The notes: generated by a model not told the origin, from the sequence alone. Positions 1 to 6,715 are shown, counted from the stretch's first letter. The stretch is 8,918 nucleotides of DNA from Patescibacteria group bacterium (GCA_018894075.1 JAHIEB010000021.1:1-8918); one strand, 5' to 3'. Program-made: numbers and translations.

Positions 1-174
1 AATAAGTCTGTTCTCTTTAAATATTGAAATCTGTTTTACTTTGTCCTGCAAGCCGTCTAGGCTATCCATAAACACTAAATTAAAGCCTGTTTTCTGACCT
101 TGGTACTCTTTAACTATCTCATCCAATTTTCTTTTTGACCTGAAGGAATCTTCTCCATGCAAAAGATAAATCAT
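1..174 (-). CDS. holA: DNA polymerase III delta subunit (clamp-loader), N-terminal fragment
   Basis: This is the first 58 codons of a gene that runs off the left edge of the window. The minus strand from the ATG at 174 reads MIYLLHGEDSF followed by a basic RSKRKLDEIVKEY helix and ends in ISIFKENRLI. That pattern, a beta strand, GED, an arginine/lysine helix, then a short 'lF.e.rlI' block, is what I recognise as the N-terminus of HolA, the delta subunit that opens the sliding clamp in the clamp loader. The start codon shares ATGA with the mutM stop (positions 171-174), so translation is probably coupled and the gene is the last visible member of the minus-strand operon. The call rests on the N-terminus only; the AAA+-like core and C-terminal domain lie outside the window. 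Confidence 0.72.
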   Translation of the reverse strand, partial: MIYLLHGEDSFRSKRKLDEIVKEYQGQKTGFNLVFMDSLDGLQDKVKQISIFKENRLI

Positions 175-1004
175 AACTTTTGGCAATAAGGGCAGAAACT
201 AGCGCTTCTGCCTCCTAGTTTTATTCTCTTTATAATATTACCACATCTTAAGCACTTCTGGCCTGCTCTCTTGTACGCCTTTCTCTCTTTGTCATAAAAA
301 CCCTTTTTTCCTTCAATATCCCTGAAATTAGAAAAGCTCTCTCCTTTTAGTTTTACTGCTAAGTTCAGAATCTTTTTCATATTATCATATACTATTTTTA
401 ACTCCTTTTCTGTTAGGCTCTTCTTTTCTGGATGAATTTTAGAGTGCCACAATATCTCGTCTGAATAGATATTCCCTATCCCTGAAATTACTTTTTGATC
501 CATTAAAACCTGCTTTATCTTTCCTTTCTTAAGTGTTTTATTAAATTGCTCAAGTGTTATTTCCAATGCCTCCGGCCCCAAGTCCTTTAATTCGCTGTCT
601 ATTTCCTTTTTCCCTAGTAGTTTAATTTTAGCAAACCTCCTCATATCCGAGAGGGCAAGCATCTTTTTATTATCCAGAAAAAAAACAAGGTGCAGGAATC
701 TGTTTCTCGAGTCTTTCAACTCATCTCCGGAAATAGCAACCCATTCTCCATTTATCTGCTCCCATTCCCCATATAGGAAGTGTCCTGTCATTTTCGGATG
801 AACCAGTAAGAATAATCCGCCGGACAGCTCAAAAATGATGTTTTTAGCCCTTCTCCATATTTTTTTGATCTTTCTGCCTTTAATCCTCTTTTTAAAATCT
901 CTCACAATAACTCTGGCATCTGTCCAAACATCAAGAAAAGTCCTATTTAGGACTTTTCTATTAAGGTCATTTACCATTGTTTGAACCTCAGGAAGCTCTG
1001 GCAT
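171..1004 (-). CDS. mutM: Formamidopyrimidine-DNA glycosylase (Fpg/MutM)
   Basis: Base-excision repair bifunctional glycosylase/AP lyase that removes 8-oxoguanine and ring-opened purines. The 277-residue length is normal for the family. The protein begins MPELPEVQT, which supplies the catalytic N-terminal proline (after Met removal) and the following glutamate. Other signatures are RRAKNIIFEL with the conserved DNA-contacting Lys54, HPKMTGHF near residue 70, LSDMRRF near 120, and GIGNIYSDE with Asn178. The C-terminal zinc finger is complete: Cys251 and Cys254, then Cys271 and Cys274, with the hairpin arginine at 266. The start follows from the obligatory MPELPE terminus. It overlaps the upstream HAMP gene by 17 nt, and its stop overlaps the holA start by ATGA. 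All key residues are present, so it should be active. Confidence 0.97.
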   Translation of the reverse strand: MPELPEVQTMVNDLNRKVLNRTFLDVWTDARVIVRDFKKRIKGRKIKKIWRRAKNIIFELSGGLFLLVHPKMTGHFLYGEWEQINGEWVAISGDELKDSRNRFLHLVFFLDNKKMLALSDMRRFAKIKLLGKKEIDSELKDLGPEALEITLEQFNKTLKKGKIKQVLMDQKVISGIGNIYSDEILWHSKIHPEKKSLTEKELKIVYDNMKKILNLAVKLKGESFSNFRDIEGKKGFYDKERKAYKRAGQKCLRCGNIIKRIKLGGRSASFCPYCQKL

Positions 1005-1566
1005 CTTTCTTCGGCTTCCTTAAAGACCCCACCTGTTTTTTCAATTGCAAAATCTCGTATTCTTTGCTCTTTGCCAAAGACTCTAATCTTTCCGAATCCT
1101 TAATCATCCTCTGAAGCTCCTGGGCTCTGCCTCTAACCTTTAGCTCTAAATCGTTTATCACCTCCTCTAGTTCTTGTGTTTTTGCCCTCACCTTTACATC
1201 AGACACAGCTTGCGCTTTTTCTGCTTCCCGATGGCTCATCTCTAAATCTTCTGCTATTTTGTTAAAAGCCTGCCCGAGGTCGGCAAACTCATCTTTTGTC
1301 TCAATATATATCCTTGACCCTAATTCTCCCTTACTTAGCTTGTCAGCCTTTTTTATTAATTCTTGCATAGGGGTGGCAAATCTCTGACCCGTGTTAAACC
1401 CAAAAAGGAAGACGAAAATGGAAGCCAAGGCAGATATTGCATAAATCTGAAAGCTTAAGTTCTGGAAATTAAGGGCAGCGAATATTACTATGACAAAAAC
1501 ACCGACAAGAATTATGGGAAGGGAGATGTTAAAAAAGATTGATCCCTTGCTGTTAAAATTTATCAT
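988..1566 (-). CDS. HAMP-domain membrane protein with coiled-coil tail, no output domain
   Basis: A 192-residue protein with two hydrophobic segments near the N-terminus (about residues 10-33 and 38-57), then a HAMP-like linker (about 58-110, with ATPMQELIKKADKLSKGEL and an acidic DEFADLGQAFN turn), then a long charged heptad-rich coiled coil to the end (about 110-185). There is no histidine kinase, cyclase or methyl-accepting domain after it. The first visible segment is too short for a periplasmic sensor domain, so any input would come through the membrane. HAMP domains normally relay signals in sensors; without an output module the protein may be a scaffold or partner of another protein. 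Its start overlaps the exonuclease stop as ATGA and its end overlaps mutM by 17 nt, so it is co-translated with repair genes. Function unknown. Confidence 0.8.
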   Translation of the reverse strand: MINFNSKGSIFFNISLPIILVGVFVIVIFAALNFQNLSFQIYAISALASIFVFLFGFNTGQRFATPMQELIKKADKLSKGELGSRIYIETKDEFADLGQAFNKIAEDLEMSHREAEKAQAVSDVKVRAKTQELEEVINDLELKVRGRAQELQRMIKDSERLESLAKSKEYEILQLKKQVGSLRKPKKDARAS

Positions 1567-2468
1567 AGCAATTTGCTTTGTTTTTTAATTGGTTTATTTT
1601 TCATTATTTCTCCTGCCCTATCTATCATTGTAAAGAATTCCAGACTTTTAAACAAATCTGAAATCCCGCTTTCATCAAAAGATGATCCAAAAACCTTTAA
1701 GTCAAAATCCATATCTACGTCCTTTTTCATCTGCACAAGTTCTTTCGCCAAAAAGGCTCTTTCTTTATTTTCGGCCAATGCCTTTTTAATAGAGGGCTTA
1801 ATAGAATCGTCTTCTATGTTTTTAAAAACGTTTTCTAGATTTCCAAATTTCTGCAAAAGAGCGGAGGCTGTTTTTTCTCCCACCCCAGGCACCCCTGGGA
1901 TATTATCTGAAGCATCCCCTGTTAGGGCTTTGAAATCAATTACCTGCTCTGGAGTTATTTTAAACCTTTCGGCAATCTTCTCTTTATTGTAAACAACGAT
2001 ATCTTTTATTCCTTTGCCTAAAGTATATACTTTTACATTCTCGCTGACTAGTTGAAGATTATCCAGGTCGCCAGTTAAAATATATGTCATTAAATCCTTT
2101 TTTGCTGACATTTTTTGGCAAATGGTTGCTATTAAATCATCTGCCTCTATGCCGTCTTTGGCAAAATGAGGGATTCCTAACGCATCTAAAACCTCTTTTG
2201 TTTTATGAATCTGACAAACTAATTCATCTGGGGTTTTTGGCCGGTTTGCCTTATATTCCTTAAACTTCTCTTTTCTGAAGGTGGGAGCAGCAGAATCAAA
2301 GCAGGCAGCGACATAATGCGGTTTTATATCTTTAATCACCCTAAAAAGAGCTAGAAGAAATCCATAAACAGCCCCGGTCGGCTCTCCTTTTTTAGTGGTC
2401 AGGGGGGGCAGGGCATGGAAAGCCCGATGCAAAAGGGCATTAGAGTCTATAACCAACAGGGCTTTCAT
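1563..2468 (-). CDS. 5'-3' exonuclease / flap endonuclease (PolA N-terminal domain type), stand-alone
   Basis: A 301-residue protein equivalent to the 5'-nuclease domain of DNA polymerase I, without polymerase or proofreading domains. This enzyme removes RNA primers and 5' flaps. Acidic metal ligands lie in the expected order: Asp8 in VIDSNALLHRAF, Asp58 in ACFDS, Glu108/Asp110/Asp111 in GIEADD, Asp134/Asp136 in TGDLDN, and Asp185/Asp188 in TGDASDNIPG. These are followed by the helix-hairpin-helix GVPGVGEKTA (about 192-201). The R/K-rich arch with FKEYKANRPKTP (about 69-80) is also present. The start overlaps the tsaE stop by ATGA and its own stop overlaps the HAMP gene start by ATGA. A separate polymerase gene presumably exists elsewhere in the genome (inference). 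The final 40 or so residues are not recognisable. Confidence 0.92.
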   Translation of the reverse strand: MKALLVIDSNALLHRAFHALPPLTTKKGEPTGAVYGFLLALFRVIKDIKPHYVAACFDSAAPTFRKEKFKEYKANRPKTPDELVCQIHKTKEVLDALGIPHFAKDGIEADDLIATICQKMSAKKDLMTYILTGDLDNLQLVSENVKVYTLGKGIKDIVVYNKEKIAERFKITPEQVIDFKALTGDASDNIPGVPGVGEKTASALLQKFGNLENVFKNIEDDSIKPSIKKALAENKERAFLAKELVQMKKDVDMDFDLKVFGSSFDESGISDLFKSLEFFTMIDRAGEIMKNKPIKKQSKLL

Positions 2469-2866
2469 TTCTTTATTATAATCCTTCTTTTATTTTTATC
2501 CAAAAATTGAAACTCTATTACTACTGCTTTGGGCAATTTTGTTCTAGGCCACTCAACGGCAACAATGTTGCGCGGATTAGAAATAATATCTTTAAAGCCC
2601 AGGGAGTTAAGGTCTTTGCCCTTAACTCTATAACAATCAAAATGATAGAAATCCCTGGTTTTTCCTTTAAAATGCTTAAACAAAACAAAGGTTGGGCTTA
2701 ATATCTTTTCTTTTACGCCAAGCCCCTTGGCAAAACCCTGTAAAAAAGTTGTCTTGCCTGATCCTAAGTTCCCTTTTAAAGCTAATACTGATTTGTTTTT
2801 GGGGAACCTCTTTGCCATCATATATCCCAGCCTTTTGGTTTCTTTAGCGCTGTTTGTAATATTCAT
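2465..2866 (-). CDS. tsaE: tRNA threonylcarbamoyladenosine biosynthesis ATPase TsaE
   Basis: Small P-loop ATPase that works with TsaB and TsaD to make t6A37 on ANN-decoding tRNAs. The 133-residue length fits the family. Visible motifs are the Walker A GNLGSGKT at residues 32-39, the SPTF segment at 57-60, HFDCYR at 75-80 (the HxDxYR signature), and VEWP at 104-107. The ATG at 2866 gives the normal short N-terminus (a beta strand follows, then the P-loop). It is the first gene of the minus-strand operon and its stop overlaps the exonuclease start by ATGA. Only 39 bp separate it from the divergent plus-strand gene, so its promoter must lie in or very near that gap; I found no convincing hexamers for it. 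Confidence 0.95.
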   Translation of the reverse strand: MNITNSAKETKRLGYMMAKRFPKNKSVLALKGNLGSGKTTFLQGFAKGLGVKEKILSPTFVLFKHFKGKTRDFYHFDCYRVKGKDLNSLGFKDIISNPRNIVAVEWPRTKLPKAVVIEFQFLDKNKRRIIIKK

Positions 2867-2867
2867 T

Positions 2868-2896
2868 TTGACTTATGCCCTTAAATAATGTAATTT
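2868..2896 (+). promoter_or_regulatory. Sigma-70-type promoter for the DHH-like/pilB transcript
   Basis: TTGACT (2868-2873) and TAATTT (2891-2896) are separated by exactly 17 nt and match the consensus at 5/6 and 4/6 positions. The expected transcription start, about 7 nt past the -10, falls at 2903-2904, only 2-3 nt before the ATG at 2906. The mRNA would therefore be essentially leaderless, which fits the absence of a Shine-Dalgarno sequence. The element fills most of the 39-bp divergent intergenic region. Confidence 0.5.
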
Positions 2897-2905
2897 TAGT
2901 AAACC

Positions 2906-3517
2906 ATGGAGCCGAAAGATATAATCAAAAATTCGCAGAATATAAAGTTAATTACTGAAAACCCGGAATGGTCGGCTTGCGCTTTGGCTCTTTTTTACAC
3001 TTTACGGGAACTTGGAAAAAATGTAAATCTCTCTGCTATGGGAATTCCCAAATTCCTCCTGCCGAATACCGACTATATCTTATCTCCTAAAGAGCTAGTC
3101 ATCTCTGTGCCTGGAAAAATTGACGTCTCCCAGATAAGCTACGAAAAGAACAAAGAAGAGTTAAAAATATATATTGAAACCAGAGACGGAGTTTTAAAAA
3201 AGAACGCCCTGTCCTTCTCTTTTGCAGACCTGAAAGAAGACACTTTAATCACAATAAAGGAGTCTGCCATAGAAACAAAACAGGGAAATGATAGAATAAG
3301 TATTGAGGGCAAGCCCCTGCCAGAGCTAACTTTTGACTTTATCTCTTCAATCAATGGGGGGATAATAACAAAAGAGGTGGCTACAAGCTTAATGGCGCAG
3401 ATAATAATGTCTGGCGGCTCAAAAGAGGGCATTTCTTCCCGCATCATGGAAATCTCCGCGGTTTTAATGAAAAACGGGGCCAACCAAAGGGAAATAATAG
3501 ATAATTTTTATAAATAA
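2906..3517 (+). CDS. DHH-phosphoesterase-like protein lacking the catalytic DGD motif, paired with pilB
   Basis: A 203-residue soluble protein with no signal peptide or membrane segment. Its N-terminus (ITENPEWSACALALFYTLRELGKNV, about residues 16-40, quoted here as a pattern of strand, loop, then A-L-A-L helix) resembles the start of DHH/DHHA1 phosphoesterases, where the equivalent loop reads NPDGDAIGSALAL. Here the metal-binding DGD is replaced by EWS, so phosphoesterase activity is not expected. The remainder is mixed alpha/beta with a helical C-terminus (from about residue 150) that I do not recognise. It ends one base before the pilB-type gene and shares its promoter, so a role with the pilus or secretion ATPase is a reasonable guess. 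The family resemblance rests on one segment only and could be coincidental. Confidence 0.7.
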   Translation: MEPKDIIKNSQNIKLITENPEWSACALALFYTLRELGKNVNLSAMGIPKFLLPNTDYILSPKELVISVPGKIDVSQISYEKNKEELKIYIETRDGVLKKNALSFSFADLKEDTLITIKESAIETKQGNDRISIEGKPLPELTFDFISSINGGIITKEVATSLMAQIIMSGGSKEGISSRIMEISAVLMKNGANQREIIDNFYK

Positions 3518-3518
3518 A

Positions 3519-4814
3519 ATGGAAAATACATCTTCGCAAAAATTACTAGGGTCAGTTGAGCTATCCTCGGATATTTTAAAATCTGTCAAAGCCGAGGTCA
3601 AAACAATAGCTGATTTAAGTAAAAAAATTGAGAGTTATTTAGAAGAAAAGACAACTGACCTGCTAGACTGCATATTGGCCAGCGCTCTAACATTGGAGGC
3701 CTCTGATATTCATTTTGAGCCACAGGAAGAGGAGGGAAAATTGAGGCTGAGATTGGATGGCATGCTGCACGACATTTTGATGTTTGATTTGGATGTATAT
3801 AAAAAACTGGCTTCAAGAATAAAGCTTTTGTCTAAAATAAAGCTTAATATCTCTGATAAACCCCAGGACGGCAGATTCTCTATATCAGCCGATGATATTC
3901 TCGTTGAGATAAGAACATCTTCTCTCCCCTCTGAATATGGAGAATCTATTGTAATGAGGGTTTTAAACCCCAAAAATTTGATGGGACTAGATGAGTTGGG
4001 CCTAAGAGAAGACTTAAGAACTTTATTTAATAAGGAGATTCAAAAGCCAAACGGAATGATTATCGTCACAGGGCCGACTGGCTCTGGTAAAACAACCACC
4101 CTTTACGCTTTTTTAAAGAAAATCCAAAACCCTGATATAAAAATTATCACAATTGAAGACCCGATTGAATATCACATGCAAGGAGTTTCGCAGACGCAGG
4201 TTGCGCCAGAAAAAGGATACGATTTTGCCGAGGGGTTAAGGTCAATAGTCAGGCAGGACCCTGATGTAATTCTAGTTGGGGAAATAAGAGACCTGGAAAC
4301 AGCGGGCATAGCTTTGCAGGCAGCTCTTACGGGGCACTTAGTATTGTCAACCCTTCACACTAACGATGCAGCAGGGACAATACCAAGACTGGTTGACCTT
4401 GGGGCAGAATCTTCTTCAATAGCCCCTGCCCTAAATATGGCCATTGCCCAAAGGCTGGTGAGGAAAGTGTGTCACGGATGTTCAATTATGGTTAAGCCGA
4501 CGGCTGAAGAAAAAATGGAACTGGAAAAAAACCTCTCTGGGCTGAAGATAAAAATTCCCTCCATAGATAAAATTCCGAAAATAAAAGGATGCCAGCTGTG
4601 CAACCAAACCGGGTATAAAGGAAGAAAAGGAGTTTATGAGGCTTTCTTAATTGATGACGAGATGGAAAGATTTATCCTCACTAACCCACCTATTTCTTCA
4701 GTAAAAGATTTGGCTGTTAAAAAAGGCATGGTTACTATGTACCAAGGTGGCTTAATTGATGTTCTTTTAGGAACAACCACCATTGAGGAGGTAAAAAGAG
4801 TAATCGGAGAATAA
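3519..4814 (+). CDS. pilB: Type IV pilus assembly / type II secretion ATPase (PilB/GspE family), short form
   Basis: Hexameric ATPase that powers pilin polymerisation at the inner face of the membrane. At 431 residues it is shorter than typical PilB (about 560), because the N-terminal MshEN-like domain is missing. The N2 and catalytic domains are complete: ASDIHFEP at 61-68, the arginine-containing DGRFSISADD near 117-126, Walker A GPTGSGKT at 185-192, the Asp box TIEDPIEY at 211-218, Walker B ILVGEIRD at 251-258, and the His box GHLVLSTLHTND at 272-283. The four-cysteine zinc site is Cys318/Cys321 and Cys358/Cys361, a feature of PilB/GspE rather than PilT. It starts 1 nt after the stop of the preceding gene, so the two are cotranscribed. 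Whether it drives pili or secretion cannot be told from the window. Confidence 0.93.
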   Translation: MENTSSQKLLGSVELSSDILKSVKAEVKTIADLSKKIESYLEEKTTDLLDCILASALTLEASDIHFEPQEEEGKLRLRLDGMLHDILMFDLDVYKKLASRIKLLSKIKLNISDKPQDGRFSISADDILVEIRTSSLPSEYGESIVMRVLNPKNLMGLDELGLREDLRTLFNKEIQKPNGMIIVTGPTGSGKTTTLYAFLKKIQNPDIKIITIEDPIEYHMQGVSQTQVAPEKGYDFAEGLRSIVRQDPDVILVGEIRDLETAGIALQAALTGHLVLSTLHTNDAAGTIPRLVDLGAESSSIAPALNMAIAQRLVRKVCHGCSIMVKPTAEEKMELEKNLSGLKIKIPSIDKIPKIKGCQLCNQTGYKGRKGVYEAFLIDDEMERFILTNPPISSVKDLAVKKGMVTMYQGGLIDVLLGTTTIEEVKRVIGE

Positions 4815-4951
4815 AAAACAGATCTGCACTTGGAGGCGTCCTTATGTCTGGGACATAAGACGAACCTGCCTGAGGAATAATCGAGCCGGAGCCAGATTAC
4901 CCAGTAACTGAGGAAGATCCAATAACACACGCCTCCAACTACAGAACTGCG
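4813..4951 (-). ncRNA. Putative stable structured RNA (about 140 nt), class unknown
   Basis: The 165-bp gap between pilB and ruvB contains a complete small-RNA gene on the minus strand. A perfect consensus promoter (separate entry) predicts a start near 4951. The 5' end (4949-4929) pairs with the 3' end (4839-4819) in a helix of 21 positions with only two mismatches (4946x4822, 4939x4829) and one G-U. Its inner 10 bp, TTGGAGGCGT with ACGCCTCCAA, are perfect. A T6 tract (4818-4813) follows immediately, so the closing helix doubles as the terminator. Inside are an 8-bp hairpin CTTATGTC/GACATAAG with loop CCA (4859-4841), a hairpin AATC...GATT capped by a C(UCCG)G tetraloop (4898-4879), and possibly CTCAG-TTA-CTGGG. 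Closed ends with an open centre recall 6S RNA, but I cannot identify conserved 6S, 4.5S, tmRNA or RNase P motifs. No open reading frame of note lies inside. Confidence 0.75.
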
Positions 4952-4957
4952 ACCTCA

Positions 4958-4986
4958 ATTATATCAGTTTTAGAAATTTATGTCAA
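4958..4986 (-). promoter_or_regulatory. Perfect consensus sigma-70 promoter of the ncRNA
   Basis: Reading the minus strand, TTGACA lies at 4986-4981 and TATAAT at 4963-4958, with exactly 17 nt between. Both hexamers match the consensus 6/6. Transcription should start near 4951, flush with the 5' end of the RNA's closing helix. The -35 hexamer overlaps the first codons of the divergent ruvB (ATG 4980-4982), so the promoter also covers the ruvB translation start. This strength is typical of stable RNA genes rather than of the mRNA genes around it. Confidence 0.85.
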
Positions 4987-5978
4987 TAGCTCCAGACAAC
5001 AAAAGCGGGGGGGACGATATTTTAGACAATACCCTAAGACCCAACAAGTGGGATGAATATATAGGGCAAGATAGCATAAAGCAGAATATAAAGATTATAA
5101 TTCAGGCTGCCCAAAAAAGAGCGCAACCACCGGACCATCTTTTGTTCTATGGAAACTCTGGCCTCGGAAAAACAACCTTGGCATATTTGATTGCCAAGGA
5201 AATGAACCGCCCCATAAGGTTAGCTTCTGGCCCTGCCCTAGAGAGGGCGGGGGATTTGGTAGCCATTCTGACCAACCTTTCCGATGGAGAGATTCTTTTT
5301 ATGGACGAATGCCACCGACTAAACAAAACCATTGAAGAATATCTTTATCCTGCCATGGAAGAGTATAAATTAAATCTGATTCTGGGAAGGGGACCCATGG
5401 CAAGGACAATGGAATTGAAACTCCCCAAATTCACGTTAATAGGGGCCACAACAAGGCCTGCCATGCTCTCCTCCCCACTAAGAAATAGATTTGGAGCTGT
5501 ATTCCAACTAAACTTCTATACCCAAGGAGATATTGAAAAAATAATTGAAAGGTCAAGCAGATTATTAAATATAAGGACAGAAAAGCAGGCCTGCCAAATA
5601 ATTGCCCAGAGATCAAGATTTACTCCAAGGGTGGCAAACAGGCTTTTAAAAAGAGTAAGGGATTTTGCTGAAGTTGAGGGAGATGGACTAATAACCAGCG
5701 AAATAGCAGAAAGAGCTTTAGGGGCTTTAGAGGTTGACGAAATGGGATTAGATCCTTCAGATAGAAGAATAGTAGAAACAATAATTGATAAGTTTTCAGG
5801 AGGACCCGTTGGCCTTCAAGCTCTGGCCGCAGCCACGCAAGAAGAAGAAGAGAGTATTTTAGATATTAATGAGCCTTACTTAATGCAGGTTGGGTTTATT
5901 GAAAGGACTCCGAAAGGAAGGCTGGCCACAAAACTTGCTTACGAGCATTTTGGAATAAAATATCCTCATTTGATTTAA
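4980..5978 (+). CDS. ruvB: Holliday junction branch migration ATPase RuvB
   Basis: AAA+ motor that, with RuvA, drives branch migration at Holliday junctions. The 332-residue length is standard. The N-terminus has LDNTLRPNKWDEYIGQ (15-30). Walker A is GNSGLGKT (58-65) where most RuvB proteins have GPPGLGKT, and Walker B is LFMDECHRL (106-114) where IDEIHRL is usual; the catalytic Lys64, Asp109 and Glu110 are kept. The RuvB beta-hairpin and sensor 1 follow (ARTMELKLPKFTLIGATTR, 141-159), then the arginine finger in LRNRFG (Arg170), sensor 2 in TPRVANRLL (Arg217), and the C-terminal winged helix LMQVGFIERTPKGRLAT (301-317). No Shine-Dalgarno sequence precedes the ATG, and the start region is shared with the divergent ncRNA promoter. 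The gene may be read from pilB or from an unseen promoter. Confidence 0.97.
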   Translation: MSIAPDNKSGGDDILDNTLRPNKWDEYIGQDSIKQNIKIIIQAAQKRAQPPDHLLFYGNSGLGKTTLAYLIAKEMNRPIRLASGPALERAGDLVAILTNLSDGEILFMDECHRLNKTIEEYLYPAMEEYKLNLILGRGPMARTMELKLPKFTLIGATTRPAMLSSPLRNRFGAVFQLNFYTQGDIEKIIERSSRLLNIRTEKQACQIIAQRSRFTPRVANRLLKRVRDFAEVEGDGLITSEIAERALGALEVDEMGLDPSDRRIVETIIDKFSGGPVGLQALAAATQEEEESILDINEPYLMQVGFIERTPKGRLATKLAYEHFGIKYPHLI

Positions 5979-6006
5979 AAAAAGGTCCCGAGATTCCTCC
6001 CGGGAC
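5977..6006 (-). terminator. Intrinsic terminator of the target-like gene
   Basis: On the minus strand GTCCCGGGA pairs with TCTCGGGAC (9 positions with one G-U, 6006-5985) around a GGAA tetraloop and is followed by CC-free T7 (5983-5977) after a single C. It lies 7 nt past the TAG stop of the gene at 6014-6715. The T tract overlaps the ruvB stop codon. In the plus direction there is no T tract, so it does not terminate ruvB. Confidence 0.85.
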
Positions 6007-6013
6007 ATAGGCT

Positions 6014-6715
6014 CTACTTGACAACGACAATCTCTGCTTCAAGGGGAAGCACAGCCTCGGACAGAAGAGGAGCACTGGAAAGGACTACCTTTCCATCCCT
6101 CCCAACAACCAAGAACAACCGCGGGGTTTCAACTCCATCTTCCGTTGACACAACGGGCTTTGAAAGAACCCATAGCGCACCGGAAAATGGCGGATCTAGC
6201 GCGAGCGCTAGAAAGGGTGCTGTCTCTGGCGGACACTCTCCCAGGCCTTTTTGTTTAGCCGCCGCCAATATCTGCCGCGGGCTACGACTGCCTGAACTGA
6301 GATCTCGCACCTTCATCCTCACTAGTTGTAATGACGAGGGCTTGAGGGGGATTTTCAAGACGCTAAGGGCAGCGCCTGCTCCTGCCGTAATTTCCACACC
6401 CCTTTCTTCCAGTAAGCTCCTGACGGGTGTCTCGGTTCCGCCTACATTGATTTCACACCAAATCTTGTCCCCTTCCTCGACCCCTGTTTCTTCTCCAGCT
6501 AGCTCCATCTGGCCGCTTTCCTGCTGGGGAGTAATGCCCAGCAGCTCTTTGAGTGCAACCAGACAGTCCCTTCCCCCTGGCCCTGCCAGTTTCTGCATAA
6601 GGGCAGATAGAGCATCCGCCATCTCCTTTGCGGTCACGGGCTGGTCAACCTCAGCGGTCCTGCAAATCACTTGCGTTTTCCCATCATCACCTACAAATAC
6701 CATCTGCCCTTTCAT
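6014..6715 (-). CDS. Hypothetical protein; probable distant homologue of the DGR target, without a variable repeat
   Basis: A 233-residue soluble protein without signal peptide or membrane segment, clearly more GC-rich than ruvB or the DGR helper genes. Residues 88-233 align by eye with the whole DGR target at 8410-8918. EINVGG and LLEERGVEI match TIKLGT and DLKDNGFSI. LVRMKVRDLSSG matches LVVISVAELGFK. ILAAAKQKGLGECPPETAP matches IYARAKKLGLDICPAEVGP, and SGALWVLSKPV matches NGEWLVIAMEPI. The final 35 residues occupy the place of the variable tail but show no TR-derived sequence. The first 85 or so residues are an extra acidic segment of unknown kind. The ATG at 6715 is weakly supported; Met5 is an alternative start preceded by AAAGGG. 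It ends in its own strong terminator. The alignment is by eye and no function is known for either protein. Confidence 0.78.
   Translation of the reverse strand: MKGQMVFVGDDGKTQVICRTAEVDQPVTAKEMADALSALMQKLAGPGGRDCLVALKELLGITPQQESGQMELAGEETGVEEGDKIWCEINVGGTETPVRSLLEERGVEITAGAGAALSVLKIPLKPSSLQLVRMKVRDLSSGSRSPRQILAAAKQKGLGECPPETAPFLALALDPPFSGALWVLSKPVVSTEDGVETPRLFLVVGRDGKVVLSSAPLLSEAVLPLEAEIVVVK

Noticed and set aside
1573..1992. Plus-strand frame opposite the 5'-3' exonuclease
   Set aside because: Lies wholly within a strongly supported gene on the other strand; no motif of its own.
3139..3483. Minus-strand frame opposite the DHH-like gene
   Set aside because: Antisense shadow without start signals or recognisable content.
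4813..4951. The ncRNA as tmRNA, 4.5S SRP RNA or RNase P RNA
   Set aside because: It is too short for tmRNA or RNase P, there is no tRNA-like end, and the SRP apical GGAAGGAAGCAGCC-type loop is absent. 6S RNA remains possible but unproven.
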